Assembly (NCBI RefSeq): GCF_954871325.1
Contig: NC_088775.1
Span: 42,137,561-42,201,560, forward strand
Origin: Gordionus sp. m RMFG-2023
Taxonomy: Eukaryota > Nematomorpha > Gordioida > Chordodea > Parachordodidae
DNA length: 64,000 nucleotides
Reading direction: 5' to 3'
Numbering within the stretch: position 1 is the first letter of the stretch; every line of letters begins with the position of its first letter. This document shows positions 23,465 through 35,391 of the stretch, piece by piece. A program made the translations under genes and the position numbers. The notes under the pieces are model-generated. The model worked only from the letters and a program-made list of their open reading frames with translations, did no database searches and was not told the DNA's origin.

Positions 23465-23679
23465 TCCCATGCTACAGGATGTGATGGCTATAGCTCAGAA
23501 TTTCTGTGGTTTTAGTTTTTTGGGTAGTTACTTAGGTAGGATTTGTTCAATCCCACTGCAGTAGTTCCGCTCTCCTATATTTTATTGAAAGAGGGCTAAT
23601 AGGTAGCGAGATATTGTTATAGGTGCTATTTTTGGTTTTTCTGCTGTGATATTATCTAGCCCCGGAGCTTTGTTTTCCC
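23465..23679 (-). pseudogene. LINE-2 reverse transcriptase, part after the Harbinger insertion
   Basis: On the minus strand, ENKAPGLDNITAE (23645-23675), ITISRYLLALF (about 23590-23625) and decayed IAITSC (about 23485) align with KCPGTDNITGE, LTISRFLLPLF and VIALTS of LINE-1 at 20.8-21.0 kb, so both copies belong to one family. The frame is interrupted at 23680 by the Harbinger element and continues at 27864. Confidence 0.65.
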
Positions 23680-24459
23680 TTAGGCTGCTTTCATAGTGGA
23701 GACGGTTCCGATTTGACGTCAAAACATCTGATATGACGGCGTCCGACAAGGCTTTCATTATGAATTTTTTTATAACAATTCGACTTAAACAGATTAGACA
23801 TTATTTTATTTTTTAAATATTAAATGGACTTTTTTCGTCTGCGGGAAAATGACTGATGTTAAATTGCCACCTCCAAGAAATAATGATATCTATCAATTCT
23901 ACAAATACTTCTATCACTCACAATTTCATTTTCAAGCACACTATATTCCTTAAATATTTACTTTGCGACTACATTTTTTATGACATGAAAAGCCTGACTT
24001 CTACTCTTCTGAATCAAAACTCTAGTAAATTCTTTCAAATGCATGGAAGATGTTTGGGAGAGTAATGAGACTCTTTTTTAATTGCTGAGGATTATACATA
24101 ACCCATAATATATCTCTGTCAAGTTATTACTTTTATTCATTAATTTTTTTATTTTTTCTAGATTCAAAGAAATAAATTCTCTTCTTTATTTACTAATTTA
24201 TCTCAATCAATTCATCATAACTTAATTCTTTCTTATCTTCTCCAATTCTTTACCTAAGCTACTATAAAGTTTAGCAAGTAGCATTATAAATCATTTATTT
24301 ATCTTTTATTTCAATTATTTATTTCCTTTAACAATTTATTTTTTCTATATATTAATCTTATTAACTTATTTTAAACAAAATAATATAAATCAACATTTAA
24401 TATAATTACAACTTCTTTCTTAAACAAAATTTAACTTTAATCCTCTCTTACTTAATTTC

Positions 24460-24744
24460 ATGGATATTTTCTTATTCATCATTTCTCTTGTCTGCTTTTT
24501 CCTTTTTCAATTTTCCAAGTATCGTCTGCTTATTTTTTCCCCATTTTTTTTCTATTTCAAAATTCAAATTTATCTTACAATTTACTTTAAAATTTATATT
24601 ATGTCAATTTTCAAAAATCTAACAATCTACTCCTACAACATTCCTGGCCTACTTTCAAAAACAACTATACTTAGAAAACTCCTTGATCAATATGATATTA
24701 ACATTATTTTAACACAAGAATCTCTTATTACCAATAATATATAA
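24460..24744 (+). pseudogene. LINE endonuclease N-terminus nested in the Harbinger
   Basis: The frame contains IYSYNIPGLLSKTTILRKLL then DINIILTQES, the opening strands of a LINE AP-type endonuclease (Asn and Glu residues of the active site). It stops after about 45 recognisable residues and is followed by an A-rich stretch and a C-run (24816-24830), then the GC-rich repeat at 24889. This fits an internally deleted LINE: a 5' piece joined to a 3' tail. Confidence 0.55.
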
Positions 24745-24884
24745 AAAAAAAGAGAAAACAAAAAAAAATAAATAAATTACAAAAACTAATTCTTCTTCCT
24801 CTTTACTCCTTAATCACCCCCCCCCCTCCCCTTTTTTCTAATACATATTCCTATCTTATCTTTTATAATAAATAAACATTATTT

Positions 24885-25158
24885 ACAATGTGGATCCTGG
24901 CTTATCCACGAGTGGTACCCGTTATCCCACTCAAATTAAACGGGACCCTGACAGTAGGGTAAATTACTGTCAACTTTGTGGATCCTGGCTTATCCACGAG
25001 TGGTACCTGTCATCCCACTCACAGGGCCCAGACAGTAGGGTAAATTTTCTGCCAAACAGTGAATGCAAATTCACTGCACTGGAGACGCCCTCTATGGGGT
25101 GGTGGAGTGCCCACTTAATTGTGGGATGTCTCCCCAGTGTATAATATGATATGATTTA
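24885..25158 (+). repeat. GC-rich hairpin-forming repeat (LINE or SINE 3' tail)
   Basis: Two tandem copies of a unit of about 89 bp start at 24889 and 24978. Each holds GTGGATCCTGGCTTATCCAC (a GTGGAT/ATCCAC stem), then GAGTGG...CCCACTC, then GACAGTAGGGTAAATT...CTGTC-type pairings. A larger hairpin follows, CACTGGAGAC ... GTCTCCCCAGTG (25075-25140). The tail is ATAATATGATATGATTT, a repeated short motif as at LINE 3' ends. Base composition is far above the local G+C. It is not coding. This is most likely the structured 3' UTR recognised by a LINE reverse transcriptase. Confidence 0.55.
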
Positions 25159-25167
25159 TTTTTTAAA

Positions 25168-26651
25168 ATGAACCAATATTCCTTAGTTAAATTATGTATT
25201 ATATATGATCTCTTATTCAAGAAAGAAAAAAATATAGTTAATTCGAAAAGGAGGAAGGAGGGAGCATATTTTACTTTGCTGCCAAAATTACTTAAAGATG
25301 ACCTCAAGTTTTATAATTACATGCGTATGAAAAAAGTGAGTATATTATTAAATATAGTATTTTCATAATTCCATTTTAAAAAATAGGAAACGTTTTATTA
25401 TATACTAAATCATAAAATTTACAATCACAAAAAAAGAAAACAAATTTTATCAAGAATCAAATTACATCAGATGAAAAGTTAATGATTACCCTGAGGTATT
25501 TATTTATAGTTTTTTTTAACCTGTATATATCTTATAAATTTATTAAAATTAGCTTATCATATATATTAAAATAATTTAATATTTAATATTGAGATCTAAC
25601 CCTTATATTTATATTAATAAAGTTGAAAAACTTATTAATTATTATTTTTATCAGACACATTATATCTTATTACTTATTTTTATAATTTAAAATACATTTT
25701 TATAATTTCTTACTGCATTTCATCTAGATATCTTGCAACTGGGGATTCATATGTCTCCATGTCTTATAATTATAAATTAGGAGTATCTACTATTAAGCAA
25801 ATAATAGGAGATACAACCAAGGCTTTATGGGATATTTTGCAACCTATCCATATGATGGTACCTACATTACAGATGTTTGAGGAAGTAGCTCAAGGCTTTG
25901 AGGAGATGTGGAACTTCCCAAACTGTATAGGTGATAGATATAATTATTTTTACTATATTAAAATTTAATATTTTACTAGGGGCCATTGATGGGAAGCATT
26001 GTAAGACAAATAAGCCTCCGCACACAGGAACACAGTTTTTCAATTACAAGCATGGATTTTCAATAATCCTTCAAGCATTGGTGGATCATAATGGCAAATT
26101 TATGGTTATAGATGTTGGCAGTTATGGAAGCCAAAGTGATGGAAGAGTCTTTGCTCACTTCTATCAAAAAGAATTGAAAATGGTGAGCTCCCAATTCCAC
26201 CCCCTAAGCTTTTACCTAATTCAAATATAGGCCTCATGTTATTTTAGGGGATGGAGCATATCCTCTGAAAAGATATTTGATGAAACCATATATTAAAAAT
26301 AATAATAATGATTTTAAAATATTTAACTACCGCCTATCCCGGGCAAGAAGGATAGTGGAGTGTAGTTTTGGGGTTTTAACCTCAAAGTGGAGAATTTTAT
26401 TAAAACAGGTTGAGGTTAGTCTATCTGTTTTTGAAAACATCATTAAAGCAACTTGTATTTTGCATAATATAATATTAAGTAAAGAAAATTTAAATATAAT
26501 AAGTTTTGATCCTGTTGGTTCAAATTATCCTTTATGTAACCAACAGAGTATTAAAAATAGTTCAGATCAAAATAAAAAAATAAGAAATTTATTTAGGAAT
26601 TATTTTAATAATATAGACATTTTGCCCTCGCAAACTAATATTTTAAATTAA
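25168..26651 (+). CDS. Harbinger (HARBI1-like) DDE transposase, spliced and slightly broken
   Basis: The exon signals agree with the protein. 25168-25335 has the N-terminal RRKEGAYFTLLPKLLKDD and FYNYMRM, then a GTGAGT donor. 25388-25494 has TNFIKNQITSDEKLMITLR. The intron 25495-25727 joins CTGAG to ATATCTT to give ITLRYLATGDSYVSM. The intron 25931-25979 joins NCIG to AIDGKH. Catalytic residues are visible: D in GAIDGKH, D in VIDVGSYGSQSDGRVFAH and E in VECSFGVLTSKWRIL. The block GELPIPPPKLLPNS lies out of frame between the second Asp and GDGAYPLKRYLMKPY, so there are about two or three small frameshifts at A-runs. Length is otherwise normal for the family. The protein needs a SANT/Myb partner that I did not find here. 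Confidence 0.85.
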
Positions 26652-27863
26652 TATTTTATTTTTCAATATTTTGAATTTATATTTATTAAATTTCTTTATA
26701 TTTTTTGGTATATATTTTATTTTTATAAAAATACAAGAACTTGTTAATAAAATAATTATTTTCAATTTCCCATGTTTTATCCTCAGTGTAAATATCTTGT
26801 ATACTTAGTAAGCCTTGACTAATCAAATTTATTTTTATCAGACCTTTCCTGATATGGTACTTAAAATGATATAATTATAGGTCAGGCTAAGTTTAAAAAG
26901 CACAAAGCAAATATTTATTATTTTGTAATAAAAAATTTATAATATGTTTAATAATTATAATATATTTATTTTATAATAAAAATTTTAAAAATATATAATT
27001 TATTTTTTTAATTGACTTTTATATAAAAAAAATCATCTGTTTATCCAGAGTTTTTTTATATTATTTATTTTGGTAATCTCTTAGATTGTTCCATCTAGTC
27101 TTTAACTCATCACCTAAAAATATAAAACAGATAAATAATCATATTGTTAGCTCAATTATTGATAGTATTTAATTTAATTAAAAAAATTAAGTTTGCTCCT
27201 AAATAATTATTCAAAGATATTGATTAACATTGTAACACCAAATTTAAGAATTAAATAGTAAGCTAAATCTTTTTATCTAAATACTTAGATGAGATATATT
27301 AATACAATAAATTTAACTCATCACCTCAAAAATATAAAACAGAGGTAATGAATGATCATATTGTTTGATCAATTCTAAATATATATATATAATTATTGAA
27401 AGTGTTCAATTTAATTGATAAAATATATTCAAAAAAATTTATGTTATATTTATAAAGTTTTAATACCTGATTCACCAAATTGTAGGCCTAAATTTATCAA
27501 AAATTCTGATTTTTTGCAATAATCCTTGTAACTTTAAACAAATTTATCATATATAAATTTAGATCCTCTAACAACTTCAATTAAATCTAACACATTAATT
27601 TTCATTTTTAACATGAACAAGCTAAAATATTAGAAATAAAAAATTATATTTAGTTATTTTTAACAAGTAAGTAACGTTATAACGCTCTATAAAATTTGCC
27701 GGATCAAAAAGTCAAAATGTTTTGACTTCAAAATTTGCCGGCGTTTTCAAGACGGAAGGTATCGGAACGGACGCACTATGAACATATATATCATTTTTAA
27801 TGAGATTGACTTTTGACGGAACGGATAAAAATCGGATCCGTCTCCACTATGAAAGCAGCCTTA

Positions 27864-28060
27864 GTCTTTGACCACTTGTTATTTCATTTATGAAGAAACC
27901 AGTCGAGGGGGTGGCGAGGTTTGTAATTATGTTTGTTGGTAGAGTCTTTCCGTGAGTGATAGACTATCATATAACAATCAAGCCATGCCTTTTGTTAATC
28001 CTGGCCAACAATTACTGTTCTATTTCCTAAAACTTACGGAGCTGGTTCCTATTTCTGCGT
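27864..28060 (-). pseudogene. LINE-2, part before the Harbinger insertion
   Basis: Minus-strand sequence directly outside the right TTA reads THGKTLPTNIITNLATPSTG and FFINEITSG toward the RENKAPG reverse-transcriptase block on the other side of the Harbinger. This is consistent with the linker before a LINE reverse transcriptase. Farther right, 28061-28647 holds no clear frame. Confidence 0.45.
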
Positions 28061-28733
28061 CGTAGTTCCTTTCTTTCATATCTTTATTAATATCAAAGAC
28101 CTTTTTCTCTATAAATTCTATCTATCACTCCATAGAATTTTGTTTCTCTGGAAAAGAAAAATAAAACCTTTGTTGTGTGGTGTTCGTTGCTGGATAGTCA
28201 TAAACCTATTACTGACTAGTTTTGTCTATTCACTGGAATTTTCACCTATTTAAACAATTTGCGGTAAACCCATTAGCTTCTTTTTCTTATTTTCATGAAT
28301 AAATTCTAATTTCAATTGATATGAACACATTCTTAATTATTGATAGTAATTGTCAAGGCTTACATTAGATGCTAAACTTAAAATTAGCCAGCACCCACCC
28401 TTAAAGTAATTAAATTATTTTTTTTTGGATATAGGCTTTTGTTTTGCCCATTTCTTTTGTTTATTAGCCTATAGACGTTTAAGCAACAGTTCTCGGATTG
28501 TTGCGCGTACAAGTACGTAAGGCTTGCCCACAAACGTGTGAAGGGTTCCTCATTTTTTTCCCTTAATTAACTATCCAGTTTGATCGATTTTTGAGGTTTA
28601 TCCACAACCAGAGGGCGAAAACGCTTTTATCACGTATCACATAAATGCGTATCGTACAGCCTTTACTATTTTTCAGCCATAATTAGGGATTTTTTCGCAT
28701 GACTTTTTGCTAAATTTTGCTTAAGCTTAAAAT

Positions 28734-28916
28734 TTGTATGCTCAATTTAACAAGCTGATTGCTCAATATATACTTTTACTTTATAAATATTGCCTTATGA
28801 TTCCATCACATTTTAGAAAATATGATAGTTATAATACTACTATGTATTACAAATTCACCAGGCCATCATGTGCAGGGAAAGGGATATTTAAAAATAATAC
28901 CTTCCAAAAATCTAAA
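28734..28916 (+). CDS. MULE-A copy 1, first FLYWCH-like finger exon
   Basis: The open frame starts MYAQFNKLIAQYILLLYKYC and continues with a FLYWCH-like core (SYNTTMYYKFTRPSCAGKG). The corresponding exon in copy 2 has YYKCTRPSC, so copy 1 has lost the first zinc-binding Cys (Cys to Phe). Copy 2 reads on through TATTGTACAG to a GTATAT donor. In copy 1 the same place has TAG and no GT donor, so this exon is broken by a stop and a lost splice site. Short phase-1 exons ending ATQ follow at about 28968-29015 and 29063-29103. Confidence 0.7.
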
Positions 28917-29205
28917 TAGTGTACAAGTATATTTTTTGTTAATCTTATATAAATAATTATATTATAGCTCCTGCCTGCTTAGAAATAACACAAGTTAAGT
29001 CTATAGCCACACAAAGTAAAAATAATTCTAATTTTATAATTTATAAAAATTTATTTTATAGCTGATCCCATAAATGTAGATAGTATATCAGTAGCCACAC
29101 AAAGTAAAATATAATTCTAACTTTATTTTAAAATTTTATCTGAAATATTTTCTCCAGCAACATTTGAGACCATAACCAACCAAGGTAAATTATATAATAT
29201 ATTAC

Positions 29206-32200
29206 CAGAGTTGTTAAAAGATCGAATCAAAAGATCGACGATCCTGGATTCGATCGCAAATTTGTCAATTTTACGAGATTTATGATTCTGACTTAAATTG
29301 AGGATCGAGATCATTTTGTTTAAAATTCGATCCCGATCTTTTTAAAAATTAATTTTTTACTTAAAAAGCATTAAATAAAATAAAAATTTTGAAAATTAAA
29401 TTAAAATATTTAAAAAAAATATCTATCTTCATATTTTATCAACTTCCATTCCACCACTTATTTTATAGATATATTTATTCATTTCCTAAATTTTACGAGA
29501 TTTAGAGCTCTTACAAGTTATTTAATATAAATTTATAATAATATATTAATATTTATTTTAATAGGTAAATGTAAATGTCGATGTAACAGCAGATATAAGT
29601 GAATGAGAATCTTTTACCATTTTTGAAATTACGTAAGTATTTTACTTTATGTGAAATGGATGAAAGCAACTCTTATAATATGATCAGCACCAAATGCCGT
29701 CTCTGTAAGAGGATAATATCATCTTCCAAAATATCATCCTCGAACTTAAAGAGATATTTACAAGTAATTCTTTTAAATTTTTTTTATTTGCTTATCTTAA
29801 TGTCAACATGTTTAAATTTAATTTATTACATTCCTGAGTTGAGCAGGTCCTACAGAAATAGAATCTAGACACAGATTCTTTTTTAAAAAAATGAATTATT
29901 AGATACAGTATAATTAATAAAATATTTGATGAAGAGTTAATCTTGGTTTTGTTATTTATATATAATAATTAGGCATTTATTTTTTAATATTACTATTATA
30001 TTAGTTCAATTTTCAAAAGAAGAGTATTTATAATAAATGTAGTGTAATAACTAATAATTAAGTCTTTAAAATGTATTTTGACTTTCTTTATTATAATTAA
30101 AACATCCATTTCAATGTTATTTGTATTGAACTTAGCAATTTTTCACCAAAAGAAAAATAAATATCTATTCTATTATTTCTTTATTATAATATGTTAAATC
30201 TAATCAATTAGTATTATATTTTCAGTTTGAGCTTGATTATATAATCCTCTTGACAACATTTTTAGGGCTTTTTTTATTAATATATTTTGAATTGAAAGTA
30301 TTTTTTATATCATTTGACTCAATCCATAAGTTCTTAAATGCCAAAAAGGCTCATTATGTTCATAATAGGAAAATGCTTTATCAAAATCTTTGGCCAAAAT
30401 CATCTTGGGCAACTTTTAATAATGATAGAATTGTAACTTAAATTTTTGAGATAACCTACCCCCTTTTAACCACTAATAACATACTTTAATATGTTTAACA
30501 AAATTTGTTGAACCCTTTATCATATTTTTGTTTATATAGGTTTTACATTCAGCCTGTACATTGTTTTTTTTAACTTTAAATTTCCATATAAAATTTTAAA
30601 AATGAAATTTGATTCAGGAGAAGTTATTTTCATCTTTTATAAAGAAAAAGCACAATGAATTTAAAAATGAGATTACCAAACACCTCAACGAATTCTCTAC
30701 ACAAAAAAATATATCACTGCAAAACCAAAGTGGTTCTGGTTGCAAATCCAGACAATCTAAATTAAATTTTAACAATCTAAACATTCCAGCTGTATCGCAA
30801 AAAACAGCAGACAAGGTTATCATAGATTTTATTATTGACACCTTCCAACCACTGTCTCTGGTTGATGATCCTTCATTTGAAAAAATGATTAAACTTTTTC
30901 TCCTGCGACAAAAATTATTTGTCGCCAAACACTGGGCAACAGGATATCTACTTCCTTCTCTTGTCTGAAGTTTCTTATGTATGCACCACTGCTGATTGTT
31001 GGAGTGGTCATCGAAGGTATATTATATTTATTTATATGAATTTTATAATATTTATTTTATTAGGGCTTTTATTGGACTTACTGCACATTGGCTGGATCCG
31101 TAAACCCTCAAGAGAAGGTCAGCCGCTTTGGCACTGAGGAGGATAATTGGGAAGCAAACGTATGATGTTTTGGCCAATGAAATCATGGGTATCCACAAGT
31201 TCTATAAAATTCATAATAAGGTGGTGAAGAAGGTGACTGACAATGGAACCAACTTTGTCAAGGCATTTAAGTAATATTTATATTTAGCAAAAAATATTTA
31301 AATAAATTTATATTTTCTAGAGTTTTTGGAGAAAATGAAGAAGATAGTATTGAGGATATGGAATTGATAAATTTGGATGACATATTATCCGTTGATGACC
31401 CAATTATTCCTACTATCAGCCTACCAAAACATCAACGTTGTTGTTGCCCTAATCTTAACCTTATTGCAACAACAGATGCAAAGATGGCAGATAGTGATCT
31501 CAATTATAAACGTATCTAGATCCACTTTTGCAAAATGTTTTGCTTTAGTTAATAAACAAAATATGTCGTCAAAAATGGCGGATATTTTATTGGAGAAATT
31601 GGGAAGATATTTAATAGCTCCCAACAAGACAAGATGGAATTCTTATTCCCAACAGAAGTAGAACAAGTATGTGATCAAATTGGATTTGCAATGTTTAGGC
31701 AAGAGGAATGTTTTTTTATTAAAGAGCATGCAACAGTAATACAATGATATTCTCTAAATAAATTTAAATTTTATAGGTTATAGAACCTTTGGCGATCTCG
31801 TTAAAAATCTTGGAAAGGGAGGATAATATGGAGCAGGGATATCTAAATTCTATCGATATTGATAGATAAATTAACGAAATTTAACTGCCTGCGGTATTGT
31901 CAGCCCCTTGTAGAATGTGTTCTTAGAGGTATTGATAAAAGGTAATATTTTTTTATGCAATTATTTTATATTATCAGATATCTGCAAAATATATTAAAAA
32001 ATTGCAAAGATCTGGCAAATTTAGTAAAATATTTTTAACAGGCCAGTTCTACTAAACCTCTGATATCTTGTAAAATATTAATGGGCCTTTGAAGACATTA
32101 AAAATTTATTAGATTATTTGAATTTTAAGCTAATATTTTGATTAATATTCTTTGTAAATAAATTACAATGTTAATTTCTTTGTATATTAAGTATTAAGTT

Positions 32201-33074
32201 TACATTTAATCAATATTTATGATCCCAAATATAAATAAATACCATACAGATGATGTGCCAGACTTGACTGTAAAATTTAAAAGGGTTAGGTTTTGCAGAT
32301 ACTTGATTTGATTTATATGAATAAAATGAACACTTATTTAATAATAAATTAATTATCATTTTATAATATAGATTTCCTTCACTGTATGAAGACAGTAACA
32401 TTTTGGCAGCCATGATTCACCCTAAATTTAAACAACTTAATGGCCTTATATTAATCTGCACAAAATATGATGGTAAAAGAAAGATTAGTTGCCCATTTGG
32501 GAAATATGCAGGAACAACCATATGCGGATACCTCAAATGAATGTATGGATGACATTGATGCTTTTTTGGGAAAAAATACTGTACAATATTCTTGTTCCGT
32601 TAAAATTTTTTTATTCAAATGATGATTCCATGAATATTTTTAATACTTATATTAATTTTAAAAAAAAATTTATTGAATATAATACACCTTTGAGGAGCGC
32701 TTGTTTTGTAAAGCTAAACATGTTCTAAATGAAAGACGCGGATGTTTAAATGATGATAATTTAGAAAAAATTTTATTATTAAAAGCTAATTTTAATTATA
32801 AATAAATATATTATAATTGTTATATTTATTATTCAATTACAATAAATTTCTACCATATTTAATTTATTTTTATATTAGTTAATTTTGCATCGGTTATATT
32901 ATATTATTACAATTACAATAAATTTATAACATATATTAGTTAATTTTGCATCGGTCAGAAATCTCCTTCAGAAATTTAAATAGAAAAAAGGTCGATCCTG
33001 GATTTCGATCCTCTTTTTTTGAAAAGTTCGTGATCGGGATTCGATCGTTTTAAAAAGATCGGTTAACAAGCCTG
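29206..33074 (+). mobile_element. complete BED-finger hAT (hAT-C) inside MULE-A copy 1
   Basis: The termini are CAGAGTTGTTAAAAGATCG and, on the other side, the reverse complement CAGGCTTGTTAACCGATC. The 8-bp duplication TATATTAC is exact (29198-29205 and 33075-33082). The inverted copy of the MULE at 41080-41120 preserves the unoccupied site, with TATATTAC present once. Coding pieces run on the plus strand from 29599 to about 32800 with short introns. A shorter 5' copy lies at 11214. Confidence 0.93.
29599..32810 (+). CDS. hAT-C transposase, spliced, several breaks
   Basis: The BED finger exon 29599-29760 has [40 protein letters not shown] and YLQV. Then 30609-30968 has [20 protein letters not shown] and [13 protein letters not shown] donor after [10 protein letters not shown] (about 31018) and an acceptor at 31064 remove about 48 bp and continue with [12 protein letters not shown], then [20 protein letters not shown] and [14 protein letters not shown] (second catalytic Asp). 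After another intron (about 31271-31320) come [39 protein letters not shown] and KMADSDL. The C-terminal part (32370-32810) includes [23 protein letters not shown] and [13 protein letters not shown]. Stops and frame changes occur, so the copy is inactive. It is a typical BED-hAT that cuts DNA in the nucleus. Confidence 0.75.
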
Positions 33075-33082
33075 TATATTAC

Positions 33083-34040
33083 TAATATGCTATCTTGTTA
33101 ACCTGAAAATTGTATTCTTAGCATCAAATAATATGATCCCTCCAACTATATGTCATCTTGTTAACTTGGAAATTTTTTCTTAGCATCAAATAATATGATC
33201 CCTCCAACCAACCAAAGTAAATTTAAAATATGCCATCTTATTAACTTGGAAATTTTATTCTTAGCATCAAATAATATGATCCCTCCAACTAACCAAAGTA
33301 AATTTAAAATATGTCATCTTGTTAACTTGGAAATTTTATTCTTAGCATCAAATAATATGATCCCTCCAACTAACCAAAGTAAATTTAAAATATGTCATCT
33401 TGTTAACTTGGAAATTTTATTCTTAGCATCAAATAATATGATCCCTCCAACTAACCAAAATAAATTTAAAATATGTCATCTTGTTAACTTGGAAATTTTA
33501 TTCTTAGCATCAAATAATATGATCCCTCCAACCAACCAAAGTAAATTTAAAATATGCCATCTTATTAACTTGGAAATTTTATTCTTAGCATCAAATAATA
33601 TGATCCCTTCAACCAACCAAAGTAAATTTAAAATATGCCATCTTATTAACTTGGAAATTTTATTCTTAGCATCAAATAATATGATCCCTCCAACTAACCA
33701 ATGTAAATTTAAAATATGCCATCTTATTAACTTGGAAATTTTATTCTTAGCATCAAATAATATGATCCCTCCAACCAACCAAAGTAAATTTAAAATATGC
33801 CATCTTATTAACTGGAAATTTTATTCTTAGCATCAAATAATATGATCCCTCCATCCAACCAAAGTAAATTTAAAATATGTAATCTTGTTAACTTGGAAAT
33901 TTTATTCTTAGCATCAAATAATATGATCCCTCCAACCAACCAAAGTAAATTTAAAATATGTCGTCTTGTTAACTTGGAAATTTTATTCTTAGCATCAAAT
34001 AATATGATCCCTCCAACTAACCAAAGTAAATTTAAAATAT
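33083..34040 (+). repeat. 81-bp exon-intron array of MULE-A copy 1 (about 12 units)
   Basis: Units begin at ATGATCCC positions 33132, 33195, 33276 and then every 81 bp to 34004, with one 80-bp unit at 33762. Each unit can be split into a 33-nt exon (CATCAAATAATATGATCCCT to CCAAA) and a 48-nt intron (GTAAATTTAAAATATG to TTATTCTTAG). The exon length is a multiple of three and both boundaries are in phase 1, so any number of units keeps the frame. The reading is SNNMIPPTNQ plus one split residue per unit. The 1-base loss in the 80-bp unit falls in the intron part. Read straight through, the same DNA is an LRR-looking 27-residue repeat, which I think is a by-product. Confidence 0.85.
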
Positions 34041-34074
34041 GCTACTAATTTTATCTGGAAATTATCTTTTATAG

Positions 34075-35348
34075 GCATTGAAGATTATTCGTATAAATTT
34101 ATAAAATCTAAATTTAATAATAATTTAATCTATTCAAATAAATATTTATATCATCGCAATAGAGGATATTTTTATAAATGTCGTTTACAAAGTTGTAAGG
34201 GAAGGGGTATATTAGGTACTCATTTTATCATGACTAAGCAACATAATCATGATAATGATGAAGAGTATTATGAACTTTTACTTACATTAAATGAATTAAA
34301 AAATCAAACAAAATTAAATAAATATTTAAGCTTACATAAAATATATAAAAAGGTTATGCGCGAAAGGAAATTAGATTCCTTTGCGATGCGACATCCTAAA
34401 ACCTTACCAACATTTTTGTCGGTAAATACAATTATGGCACGCGTTATTCAATCGACGCGGCCATTCTTACCTCGCACAAATGCTGATATAGCATTGCTCG
34501 AGGAACATAAAGTCACAATAACTAATAATAATTTTTTAATTTGTAATGATAAATTATTTATTTTTTCTACTCGTATACTTTTATCTCGCCTTTGTTTGGC
34601 AGATAAAATATATCTAGATGGCACGTTTAATGCCGCCCCTAAACTATTTAAACAATTTTACACTATAAATATTATTATAAATAATACATTAATTATCTGT
34701 GCGTATATTCTTTTACCAGATAAATATAAAAATACATATATTCGAATGTTTTATTTATTAAAAAATTATTGCTTATCATTAGGTTTAATTTTTTCGCCAC
34801 CAAGTGCAACAATAGATTTTGAAAATGGCTTATTTTTAGCCCTAAAGGAAATTTTTCCAAGAATTATTGTTACGCGTTGCTATTTCCATTTCTGTCAATG
34901 CATCGTATGACGCATTCAGGAATATCGCCTGACCCAACTACACAGGCGAAATCCTTATATTCATAAATTTTTTCGTATTATAATGGCCATCCTATTTTTA
35001 TTAGAAAGGGATGTGCCATCTATAATGATTGAGTTAACTAACCAAGCTCGATCTTTTCAATTAAGTTCTATTTTAGATTTTTTAAATTATTTTGAAAATA
35101 CTTGGATTAACAGTAATGCCAAGTTCAAATATGAAATGTGGAACACATTTGATGTTAGAGGGGTGAGGACGAATAACCACGTTGAAGGATTTAATCGTGC
35201 TTTAAAGGAATACGTTCCTTATCCTCACTCCAATATTTATTTATTTATTGATATCATTAAAAATATAGAACAAAATATGGATCTGATGTTGATGCAATTA
35301 GATGATGGGCGAAAAGTTACCGAAAGAAGAAAAAATATATCTTATTAG
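34075..35348 (+). CDS. MULE-A copy 1, second FLYWCH finger and MULE transposase
   Basis: The exon begins after a TTTTATAG acceptor in phase 1. It opens with a FLYWCH finger: NKYLYHRNRGYFYKCRLQSC, then KGRGIL and KQHNHD (Cys-Cys-His-His). The MULE transposase domain follows, with FLSVNTIMARVI, IYLDGTFNAAPKLF (first catalytic Asp), SATIDFENGLFLAL (second Asp), CYFHFCQCI (Cys/His block) and NNHVEGFNRALKEY (catalytic Glu), ending LDDGRKVTERRKN. A TGA at about 34908 interrupts the frame just after CYFHFCQCIV, where copy 2 has AGA (Arg). Copy 1 also has TRCYFHF where copy 2 has KGCYFHF. Otherwise this copy is intact over 400 residues. The enzyme belongs to the Mutator-like superfamily. Confidence 0.88.
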
Positions 35349-35391
35349 ATTATAAAATAAGAGAGATAATGATACTTTATTGTGGAAATTT

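Larger units (their letters stand above)
23683..27860 (+). mobile_element. complete PIF/Harbinger transposon inside LINE-2
   Basis: The termini are inverted repeats of about 32 bp starting GGCTGCTTTCATAGTGGAGA on both sides, with one mismatch before they diverge. The target duplication is TTA (23680-23682 and 27861-27863), exactly what Harbinger transposases make. It lies in the reverse-transcriptase coding region of a minus-strand LINE. Inside are a Harbinger DDE transposase (25168-26651), a LINE endonuclease fragment with a GC-rich tail (24460-25158), and A+T-rich flanks (26660-27700) in which I could not recognise the second SANT/Myb-like gene that full-length Harbingers carry. Confidence 0.93.

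Noticed and set aside
33195-33830. 211-codon open frame as a separate protein gene
   Set aside because: Same array in MULE-A copy 1; open only because of the unit length.
33083-34040. CRISPR array (regular repeats)
   Set aside because: Units are contiguous with no unique spacers, the genome is eukaryotic, and the repeats carry splice sites.
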